From Endobacter medicaginis (GTDB lineage Bacteria > Pseudomonadota > Alphaproteobacteria > Acetobacterales > Acetobacteraceae), in assembly GCF_014192375.1 (NCBI RefSeq), contig NZ_JACHXV010000002.1, forward strand, positions 329,015 to 393,014: a stretch of 64,000 nt of DNA. The letters run 5' to 3'. Shown here piece by piece: positions 15,880 through 22,723 of the stretch. Within the stretch, counting starts at the first letter, position 1; each line of letters begins with the position of its first letter. Made by a program: the position numbers and the translations under genes. The notes below the pieces were generated by a model. The model was not told the DNA's origin and made no database searches. It saw only the letters and a program-made list of their open reading frames with translations.

Positions 15880-17013
15880 ATGATGAACCGATTTACCTAT
15901 TTCATGGGCCAGGTGCGCGACTGGCTGAGCTGGCTGCCGGCCCCCGTCGCCGCGGCGGCCGTGCTGGTGCTGGCCGGCGCGGGGGCCGCGCTGCTCGGCC
16001 GGATGACGACCAATGCCTTCCTGCGCGTGCCCGGCAGGCGCGGCGCGGTGGTGCGCTCCTTCGCCAAGGACATGCGCCGGCCGCTGCGGGTGTTCCTGGT
16101 CATCGTCGCGCTGAGTGCGACGATCCCGGTCGCCGGCCTGCCCTATCGCTGGATCGCCATCCTCTACCAGATGCTGCTGGTGGTGTTCATCCTGCTGGTC
16201 GGCTGGTCGCTCAGCATCGGCGCGCGGTTCTGGTCGCAGCAATACCTGTCGCACATGTCGATGGATGGCGACGACAGCTTCACCGCCCGCAAGCACGTCA
16301 CCCAGATCCGCGTGCTGCGCCGGGCCATGGATCTGATGATCTTAGTCATCACCGTCTCCGCCGCCCTGATGACCTTCAAGCCGGTGCAGCAGTATGGCGT
16401 CAGCCTGTTCGCCTCCGCCGGTGCGGCATCGCTGATCGTCGGTCTCGCCGCACGGCCGCTGCTGACCAATCTGATCGCCGGCGTGCAGATCGCCATCACC
16501 CAGCCGATCCGGCTGGAGGATGCGGTGATCGTCGAGGGCGAATGGGGCTGGGTGGAGGAGATCACTTCCACCTTCGTGGTGGTGCGGCTGTGGGACTGGC
16601 GGCGGATGATCCTGCCGATTTCCTACTTCCTGGAAAAACCCTTCCAGAACTGGACCCACCAGTCGGCCTCGCTGATCGGGGCAATCTATCTCAATCTCGA
16701 CTATCGCGCGCCGATCGAGGACATGCGCGAGGAACTCGCCCGCATCGTGCGCGCCAGCGCGCTGTGGGACGGCAATATCTGCAATCTTCAGGTGTCCGAC
16801 GCGACCGAGCGCACCATTCAGGTGAGAATGCTCGCCAGCGCACGAAACGCACCGCAGACTTGGGATCTGCGGTGCGAGATCCGCGAGAAGATGGTGGCCT
16901 TCCTGCGCGCCAACTGCCCGGAGGCGCTGCCGCGCCTGCGGCTGTTCGACGACCGGCCCGGCGACGGGCCGGAGATCAGTCCTCCACGGCCGACAGGCTC
17001 GTCGCCGGGGTGA
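15880..17013 (+). CDS. MscS-family mechanosensitive ion channel
   Basis: Inner-membrane protein of 377 residues. Four hydrophobic helices (near 20-40, 65-85, 95-115 and 145-165) are followed by the pore-lining helix GAASLIVGLAARPLLTNLIA. The MscS beta domain comes next (VIVEGEWGWVEEITSTFVVV), and then a mixed C-terminal domain. Such channels open under membrane tension and release solutes during osmotic downshock. The first helices make it somewhat longer than E. coli MscS and like the YbdG/YnaI class. Two adjacent ATGs occur at the start. The C-terminal coding region overlaps the convergent DUF4167 gene by 38 bp. Confidence 0.9.
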   Translation: MMNRFTYFMGQVRDWLSWLPAPVAAAAVLVLAGAGAALLGRMTTNAFLRVPGRRGAVVRSFAKDMRRPLRVFLVIVALSATIPVAGLPYRWIAILYQMLLVVFILLVGWSLSIGARFWSQQYLSHMSMDGDDSFTARKHVTQIRVLRRAMDLMILVITVSAALMTFKPVQQYGVSLFASAGAASLIVGLAARPLLTNLIAGVQIAITQPIRLEDAVIVEGEWGWVEEITSTFVVVRLWDWRRMILPISYFLEKPFQNWTHQSASLIGAIYLNLDYRAPIEDMREELARIVRASALWDGNICNLQVSDATERTIQVRMLASARNAPQTWDLRCEIREKMVAFLRANCPEALPRLRLFDDRPGDGPEISPPRPTGSSPG

Positions 17014-17905
17014 TCTCGGGCTGATCGCCCGAACGGCGGTCCTCTGCGACCTGCGGCTCGGCAGGCGCCGACGCGACCCGCCGGCGGGTGCGCGGCGCGC
17101 GCGGCGCGCGCGCCGGCGTGGGGGCGGCTTCCACGGCCGCGGTCTCGGCCGCAGGCGCGGGATCGACCACCACCTCCCTGACCACGGGCTCGACAGCAAC
17201 CGGCGGCGCAACGCGCTCCTGCCTCAGTTCAACCACGGCGTCGTCCGGTGTCTGGACCGGCAGCTCGGCCTGGCTGGCGGCCTGTGGCACGGGCTGGCGG
17301 AAGCGCTGGTCACGGTCGCGATCGCGGCCGTACGTCCCGTCCGACCGCTCGTTGCGCCCGTCGCCGCGAGCCTCGCTGCGCTGGCCCTCATTGCGTTGGC
17401 CGTCATTGCGATAGCCATCGCGGGGCTGGTCGCGATTGTGTTCGCGGTTGCGGTCGCGATTGCCGTAGTCGCGGTTTGGCTGCCCGTCGCGCTGACCACC
17501 GCCATTGTTGCCCGTGAAGCGTGGCTGCACATCGGCCTCGTCCTCACCCTCCTCGGGATCGGCGAATCGGCGCTGGTTGGAGTTGTTGTAATGCGCGTTC
17601 TGCTGGCCGCCCTGGCCATGCTGGTTCTGCTGTGCGGCCTGCGCCATCGCGTTGACGATGCGGAAATAATGCTCCGCATGCTGAAAATAGCCCTCGGCGG
17701 CGACGCGATCGTCGCTGCTGCTGGCATCGCGGCCGAGCTGGAGATACTTCTCGAACAACTGCTGCGCCGTGCCGCGCACGCGCATGTCAGGACCGTTGCT
17801 GTCGAAGACGTGGTTCCGGTTCAGCGGCACCTGGCCGTTATTGTGCCGGATCGCGCCGCCACCCCCCGAACGGTGGTTGCGGCCTCGCATGCGCTTCATG
17901 TTCAT
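16976..17905 (-). CDS. DUF4167 protein, RNA-associated-looking, low-complexity middle
   Basis: The protein has 309 residues. Residues ~25-90 form the DUF4167 domain (HVFDSNGPDMRVRGTAQQLF and RVAAEGYFQHAEHYFRI), conserved across alphaproteobacteria and commonly encoded next to prmC. A long Asn/Arg/Asp/Gly-rich segment follows, with repeated NRD and RDRD units (roughly 130-210), then a Pro/Ala/Val tail ending in an Arg-rich patch. Such composition suggests a disordered nucleic-acid or ribosome-associated protein; the exact role is unknown. Two starts are possible (ATG at 17905 or 17899). It is separated from prmC by 344 bp and probably has its own promoter. Confidence 0.85.
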   Translation of the reverse strand: MNMKRMRGRNHRSGGGGAIRHNNGQVPLNRNHVFDSNGPDMRVRGTAQQLFEKYLQLGRDASSSDDRVAAEGYFQHAEHYFRIVNAMAQAAQQNQHGQGGQQNAHYNNSNQRRFADPEEGEDEADVQPRFTGNNGGGQRDGQPNRDYGNRDRNREHNRDQPRDGYRNDGQRNEGQRSEARGDGRNERSDGTYGRDRDRDQRFRQPVPQAASQAELPVQTPDDAVVELRQERVAPPVAVEPVVREVVVDPAPAAETAAVEAAPTPARAPRAPRTRRRVASAPAEPQVAEDRRSGDQPEITPATSLSAVED

Positions 17906-18249
17906 CGGCTTGTTCGCAGCACTTTCCTGTCTGGTCCGGCCGTCATGTCGACCCTGACCCGGGCGCCCGCCCCGTCTTCGACGCTACCTGGATGAAGCGC
18001 GCCGACCTCCGCGAACCCATCCCGAAGGATGAATTGGCGACCTTGAAAACCGGGGGGCCGTTCTGATGGCCTCCGCGCCCTGGACTTGCGAACCACCCGC
18101 ACCCTGGCAGGAATTCCGCAACGTCCGAAATGGGGCTGGACCATCCGTCTGCCGCCTGAGCGGCCTCTGGATCAGGAAAATATCGCGATTCCCGTCCCGT
18201 GCCAATGGTTTTTCGGCCACACCCGACCGCCAACCGCACAGCGCCCCGA
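17906..18249. other. 344-bp intergenic region between prmC and the DUF4167 gene
   Basis: No convincing gene is present. Short open frames on both strands have no recognisable protein character. It presumably carries the promoter for the DUF4167 gene on the minus strand. I do not see a clear -35/-10 pair or hairpin. Confidence 0.5.
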
Positions 18250-19176
18250 TCAGACGAGGCGCCGCCGCGCCGCCATCACACGCTCGATCCCGCCCAGGTC
18301 ACACCGCAGCGCCAGCAGATCGAACCCGTGCGCCGCCAGCATCGCCACCAGCGCCGGGGCCTGCCCGATGCCAAATTCCAGCAGCAGCACCCCCTCTTCG
18401 GCGAGCAGACGCATGGCCAGCGGCAGGATGGTCCGGTAGGCATCGAGCCCGTCCGCGCCACCATCGAGCGCCGCCCGCGGCTCCCAGTGCCGAACCTCGG
18501 CCATCAGCCCGGACAGGTCGCCGCTCGGGATATACGGCGGGTTGGCGAGGATCACGTCGAACCCGCCTCCACGTCCCCGCTCGCCCAGCGCGGCGCCCCA
18601 GTCGCTGCACAGGACCGCGCTGCGTCCGGCCAGCCCGTTGCGACGCGCGTTGGCCCGTGCGAGGGCCGCGGCCTGTGGCGCGCGCTCCACCCCCAAGCCC
18701 CAGGCGGACGGATACTCGGCGAGGGCGGCGAGCAGCAGACAGCCGGTCCCGGTGCCGAGATCCAGCACCCTGCGCACCGCACCACGCTCCGGGCGCAGCG
18801 CCAGCAGCGTCTCGATCACCGTCTCGCTGTCGGCCCGCGGCACCAGCGTCGCCGGCGAGACGGCGAGATCGAGGCTCCAGAAGCCCCGCGAACCCAGCAG
18901 ATGCGCCATCGGCTCATGGCGCAGCCGGCGCGCCAGCAGGGCGTCGAACCGTGAGACGGACACCATCGTGTCGCGCGGCGCCAGCATCAGCGCACCGGGG
19001 CTCTCGCCCAGCACATGGGCGAGCAGCAGACGCGCCTCGCGTGCGGGGGAGTCGATGCCGGCCCCGCGCAATGCGGCCGTCGCCCGATCCAGGGTCGCCC
19101 CCAAGGTCGCCGTCCCGGGGTCGCTTTGGCCGGGGGGCTGCAGCAAGGAGGCGCCTGGTGTAGTCTTGGCCGTCAT
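18250..19176 (-). CDS. prmC: Peptide chain release factor N5-glutamine methyltransferase
   Basis: SAM-dependent enzyme that methylates the GGQ glutamine of release factors. The 308-residue product has an N-terminal helical bundle, SAM motif I LDLGTGTG (138-145) and the diagnostic NPPYIPSGD catalytic loop (NPPY at 212-215). The ATG at 19176 is used; the frame continues upstream, but similarity begins here. Its start codon overlaps the start codon of the divergent gene at 19175 by two bases. In alphaproteobacteria prmC normally lies directly behind prfA. Here the two are about 6 kb apart. Confidence 0.95.
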   Translation of the reverse strand: MTAKTTPGASLLQPPGQSDPGTATLGATLDRATAALRGAGIDSPAREARLLLAHVLGESPGALMLAPRDTMVSVSRFDALLARRLRHEPMAHLLGSRGFWSLDLAVSPATLVPRADSETVIETLLALRPERGAVRRVLDLGTGTGCLLLAALAEYPSAWGLGVERAPQAAALARANARRNGLAGRSAVLCSDWGAALGERGRGGGFDVILANPPYIPSGDLSGLMAEVRHWEPRAALDGGADGLDAYRTILPLAMRLLAEEGVLLLEFGIGQAPALVAMLAAHGFDLLALRCDLGGIERVMAARRRLV

Positions 19177-19636
19177 GTCCTCACCACGTCTGCATCCCAT
19201 CGCCGTCGCCTGCGGCCTGTCCCTTGCCGGATGGCTGGCCTGCACGCCGGCGCTGGCCGCGCAGTTCAGCATCGTCGACCAGCGCGGCGAGGGCGAGATC
19301 TCCGAGCGGACGCGCTTCTACATCGACGGCGTCCTGGTCGCCCAGGCGCAGCTCGGCGACCGCCAGAACGAGACCGTGATGCAGGTCACGGTCCCTGACC
19401 GCGACCACTACGAGTACAGCCTCTGTGGCAGCGTGACCATCCAAAACCCCGGCGGGACCGAGACGCATGAGGTGAATGCCTCGGGTATTCTGCGTCATCC
19501 GGACGGGCACCGCTTCGAGGCGATGGGCACCGAGAACTACAACGGCTTTTACCTGGTCGACCGCACCGACCCGACCAGCGGCAGTGTCGAGAACCGCGCC
19601 ATCCGCTCGCTGGCCTGCGCGTCGCCAAGCAGTTGA
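19175..19636 (+). CDS. Small secreted protein of unknown function
   Basis: I do not recognise the family. The 153-residue product has a clear Sec signal peptide (a basic start, then hydrophobic AVACGLSLAGWLACTPALA, with predicted cleavage near residue 29). A short beta-rich mature domain follows, rich in charged and aromatic residues (SERTRFYIDGVLVAQAQLGD, and DRDHYEYSLCGSVTI). Two cysteines in the mature part could form a disulfide. The ATG overlaps the divergent prmC start codon, so its promoter must lie inside prmC. Its stop overlaps the TTG start of the MpaB-family gene (TTGA), implying coupling. It is part of the insertion that separates prmC from prfA. Confidence 0.65.
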   Translation: MSSPRLHPIAVACGLSLAGWLACTPALAAQFSIVDQRGEGEISERTRFYIDGVLVAQAQLGDRQNETVMQVTVPDRDHYEYSLCGSVTIQNPGGTETHEVNASGILRHPDGHRFEAMGTENYNGFYLVDRTDPTSGSVENRAIRSLACASPSS

Positions 19637-20475
19637 CTCCACCCGACCGCCTCGCCGGCACCCCGCGCGACGCCATCGCCCGTCGCGTCTCGGAGCTGTT
19701 CACCGATCCCGACCGGCCCGATCCCCCGGTGCGGCGCAGCAGCGAGGCGCTGTTCGCACCGGATTCGATGGCCTGGCGGGTGCATGGCGATGTCGGCGCG
19801 ATGATGGTCGGCGGCATCGCCTCGCTGCTGATGCAGATGCTGCACCCGGCGGTGCTGGCCGGCGTGTGGGACCACTCGGCCTTCCGCGAGAACATGCAGG
19901 GCCGCCTGCGCAGCACCGCGCGCTTCATCGCACGCACCACCTATGCCGCACGACCCGAGGCGGAGGCGGCGATCGCCCGGGTGCGGGCGATCCACGAGCG
20001 GGTCTGCGGCACGTTGCCGGACGGCACGCCCTATCGGGCCAGCGATCCGGCCCTGCTGGCCTGGGTGCATGTCACCGAGACGAGCTGCTTCGTCGAGGCG
20101 TGGCGGCGCCATGTCGCGCCGGGGGCGACGCTGGCTGAGCAGAACCGCTATCTCGACGAGATGGCGCGGATCGGCCTCGCGCTGGGTGCTGCGCCCGTGC
20201 CACGCTCGCGACGCGAGGCGCAGGCGCTGATGGCCTCCACCCGGCCGCAGCTGCGCGTGGATGACCGCACGGTGGAGGTGGCCCGGCTGCTGCGTGAACA
20301 GCCGGGCGGCAACCTGCCCGGACCGATCCGCGGCCTGCTGATGCAAGCCGCGCTCGACCTGCTGCCCGGCTGGGCTCAGGCGATGCATGCGCGCACCCCC
20401 CTCCGGCCACCGCGTCCGCTGGTGAGGCTCGCGGCAACAGGGGCGGCATCGACCCTGCGCTGGGCGCTGCGCTGA
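19633..20475 (+). CDS. Oxygenase MpaB family (DUF2236) protein
   Basis: The 280-residue protein has the DUF2236/MpaB signature region MLHPAVLAGVWDHSAFRENM, followed by an arginine-rich helix and the WVHVTETSCFVEAW segment. This all-helical family includes heme-dependent oxygenases such as the latex-clearing protein and fungal MpaB. The conserved histidines here could ligate heme, but that is family inference. The start is the TTG at 19633, coupled to the preceding gene by a 4-nt overlap. Downstream in-frame starts are possible. No signal peptide is evident. It converges on the propeller/lipoxygenase operon with a 25-bp gap, and a joint role in lipid oxidation is speculative. Confidence 0.82.
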   Translation: MTPPDRLAGTPRDAIARRVSELFTDPDRPDPPVRRSSEALFAPDSMAWRVHGDVGAMMVGGIASLLMQMLHPAVLAGVWDHSAFRENMQGRLRSTARFIARTTYAARPEAEAAIARVRAIHERVCGTLPDGTPYRASDPALLAWVHVTETSCFVEAWRRHVAPGATLAEQNRYLDEMARIGLALGAAPVPRSRREAQALMASTRPQLRVDDRTVEVARLLREQPGGNLPGPIRGLLMQAALDLLPGWAQAMHARTPLRPPRPLVRLAATGAASTLRWALR

Positions 20476-20500
20476 ACGACGGAGCGCCCGACGCGTCGGA

Positions 20501-21571
20501 TCAGAAATAGACGCCGGCGACGGGTCCGGTCCCGGTCGACAGCACGTTGCCGACCTGCTGGAAGGTCGAGGTGTCGTAGGTGGTCACGTGCCCGGTCAGG
20601 CCCGGCGGCAAAACGTAGAAGAAATCGTAGATGAAGAAGCGCAGCGCGGGCGGCAGCGCCGACACGGGGCCAAGATCGCTCAGATAGGCCTTGGTGCCGT
20701 CGGGGCTGAGGCCGACGAACGCCGGCGCGTTGGTCGTCGGCATCTTCCGCACGATCTTGTCGGTGGTCATGTCGATGACCGTCACGTCATAGGTGCCGAT
20801 ATCGGCGACCCACATCTTCCTGCCATCCGGCGTCAGCGTGCCAGAGAGCGGCCAGCTCCCGGCGGGCAGGGTAATGGTGTCGGCGATCGTCATCGTGCGC
20901 GTGTCGATCTTGGTGATGTTCGACGTCGTGAAGTTCAGCGAATAGACATAGATGCCGTCCGGACTGATGGCCGACCAGGCCGGCACCATGCCGCTGACCG
21001 TGATCGCGGACAGACGCTGGCCGGTGGCGGTATTGTAGACCTCGAGCCCGTTGGACGTATTGAAGACATACAGCTTGCTCCCGTCGGGGCTGACCTGCAC
21101 CGCCATCGGTCCCATCGCGGTCGGGATCGTCCTGACGATGCTGTCGGTCGTGGTGTCGATCACCTGCACGACGTTGGCATTGGTCGGCACGTAGAGATAG
21201 CGGCCATCCTTGCTCAGCTCGAACGACGCATACGGGTCGCCCATCATGCTGATGGTCTTGCTGACCGTGTTGGTGGCCGTGTTGATGACGCTGACCTGCC
21301 AGGGCAACAGGCCGAAATTGTCGACATACACCTTCGAGCCGTCCGGCAGCGCCTTGAGCACGATCGGATGCGTGCCGACGCCGATCTTCGTGGTCAGCGC
21401 GCCGGTATTGGTGTTGAACACGTAGACCGAGTTCTCGTCATCGACGGGAATGTAGATGGTCCCGGCTGCGGGAGCGGCCAGCGCGTTGCCGCAGCCCAGC
21501 ACGGCCAGGCCCCCGAGCAGGGAGGCACGCAGCGAGCGTGCGAGCACGCCCAGGGCTGAGATGTATTTCAT
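20501..21571 (-). CDS. Secreted YVTN/YncE-like beta-propeller protein (second paralogue)
   Basis: The 356-residue protein has a signal peptide (basic start, hydrophobic LLGGLAVLGCGNALA, then APAAG). It is built from about seven repeats of roughly 45 residues with YVTN-like strands such as VSPDGSKLYVFNTSNGLEVY and VIDMTTDKIVRKM. This is a periplasmic or secreted beta-propeller of the YncE/Lactonase-like class. Such folds bind partners or ligands, and no catalytic residues can be assigned. It shares the DNFGLLP element and overall plan with the product of the gene at 21621-22712. The ATG has a GGAG 6-7 nt upstream. It is last in the operon behind lipoxygenase and its paralogue, with a 49-nt gap. 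Confidence 0.85.
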   Translation of the reverse strand: MKYISALGVLARSLRASLLGGLAVLGCGNALAAPAAGTIYIPVDDENSVYVFNTNTGALTTKIGVGTHPIVLKALPDGSKVYVDNFGLLPWQVSVINTATNTVSKTISMMGDPYASFELSKDGRYLYVPTNANVVQVIDTTTDSIVRTIPTAMGPMAVQVSPDGSKLYVFNTSNGLEVYNTATGQRLSAITVSGMVPAWSAISPDGIYVYSLNFTTSNITKIDTRTMTIADTITLPAGSWPLSGTLTPDGRKMWVADIGTYDVTVIDMTTDKIVRKMPTTNAPAFVGLSPDGTKAYLSDLGPVSALPPALRFFIYDFFYVLPPGLTGHVTTYDTSTFQQVGNVLSTGTGPVAGVYF

Positions 21572-21620
21572 GATTTGCTCCGAATGAGATCGAGATCGCG
21601 GGTTGAAGACCGGGAAGGGC

Positions 21621-22712
21621 CTATGGCGCCGCCGGGATCCACGCACCGATACCGGGTCCGGGACGGACCACGACCGGGGCACCGACGATCCGGTCGGTGG
21701 CGGGATCGAAGGCGATGATCTGGCCATTGCCGAGCCAGCCCAGCGTGACGAGATTGAGGAACGAGATGCCCTCGCCGAGCGGTGTGACGAAGGCGGCGGT
21801 GGATGCGCCGAGATCGGAAATGTAGCCGCGTGTGCCATCATCGCTGAAAATGACCGCGACCGCGGAACCGGCGGTGGGAATGACGCCGCGGAGCCTGTCG
21901 GTGACGACATCGTAGATCCGTACGCCGCTGCCGCCGAAGACGCTCACATAGAGCTTGGTGCCGTCAGGGGAGAGGATCGAGGTGAAGGCGCCCGGCTCCG
22001 CGGGCGTGTAGACGCCGTTGAGACTGGTGGGAATGATCGATGTCAGCCTCCAGTTCGCGACATCGATCACACCGATCGAATTGACCGTGTCCACATAGAG
22101 CTTTTTGCCATCCTTGGTGAAGGTGTACCAGAACGGCGCGACGCCCCCGGTGGCGATCGGCGCCCTGATCTGCTGGCCCGTCACGGGATCGTAGGCGCCG
22201 ATCCGGCCATCGGCAAAACCGACATAGAGGGCGCCATCCGGGCCCGGGATGGCACCCACCGGCACGGCGGCAAACCTGAGGCTGCGCACCACCGTGTCGG
22301 TGGCGACATTCATCACCTCGACGGTGAATCCCGCCTCCGGGAGATAGACCTCCTTGCCGTCGTTCGACATGAACGCGCCCAGCGGCACCGAGGCCACCGC
22401 GATCGTGCGCTGCGTGTTGTGCTTGAGGTCGAGCACCGTGACGCTGGCCGGCAGCAGGCCGAAATTGTCGATATAGACCTTGCTGCCGTCGGGCGTCCTC
22501 GCCATGACCGCCGGGCGCGACGCCGGCAGCGGCACCGTGAAGCGGTTGACGACCCGGTTGGTCGCACCGTCGATCACGGCCACCGTGTTGCTGTCCACCT
22601 CCGGCACCAGCAGACTGCCGCTGGGAGCGGCCTGGGCGGTGACGCTCGCGCCGATCCACAAGGTCGCGGCAAGCACACCAGAGATCCGCGATCCTCTTGT
22701 CTTCAAGGGCAT
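21621..22712 (-). CDS. Secreted YVTN/YncE-like beta-propeller protein (first paralogue)
   Basis: The 363-residue protein has a Sec signal (ISGVLAATLWIGASVTAQA, cleavage before APSG) followed by repeated propeller blades: SNTVAVIDGATNRVVNRF, TPDGSKVYIDNFGLLP, SPDGTKLYVSVFGGSG. It is paralogous to the next gene downstream, sharing PDGSKVY-DNFGLLP. A TTG at 22721 is also in frame; I prefer the ATG at 22712, only 11 nt behind the lipoxygenase stop codon. That spacing makes cotranscription with the lipoxygenase very likely. A role as exported partner, substrate binder or product-processing lactonase-like protein is conjecture. Confidence 0.85.
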   Translation of the reverse strand: MPLKTRGSRISGVLAATLWIGASVTAQAAPSGSLLVPEVDSNTVAVIDGATNRVVNRFTVPLPASRPAVMARTPDGSKVYIDNFGLLPASVTVLDLKHNTQRTIAVASVPLGAFMSNDGKEVYLPEAGFTVEVMNVATDTVVRSLRFAAVPVGAIPGPDGALYVGFADGRIGAYDPVTGQQIRAPIATGGVAPFWYTFTKDGKKLYVDTVNSIGVIDVANWRLTSIIPTSLNGVYTPAEPGAFTSILSPDGTKLYVSVFGGSGVRIYDVVTDRLRGVIPTAGSAVAVIFSDDGTRGYISDLGASTAAFVTPLGEGISFLNLVTLGWLGNGQIIAFDPATDRIVGAPVVVRPGPGIGAWIPAAP

Positions 22713-22723
22713 GTTTTTCAATC

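Noticed and set aside
17902..18239. Short minus-strand frames between prmC and the DUF4167 gene
   Set aside because: Overlapping in several frames with no protein character; treated as intergenic.
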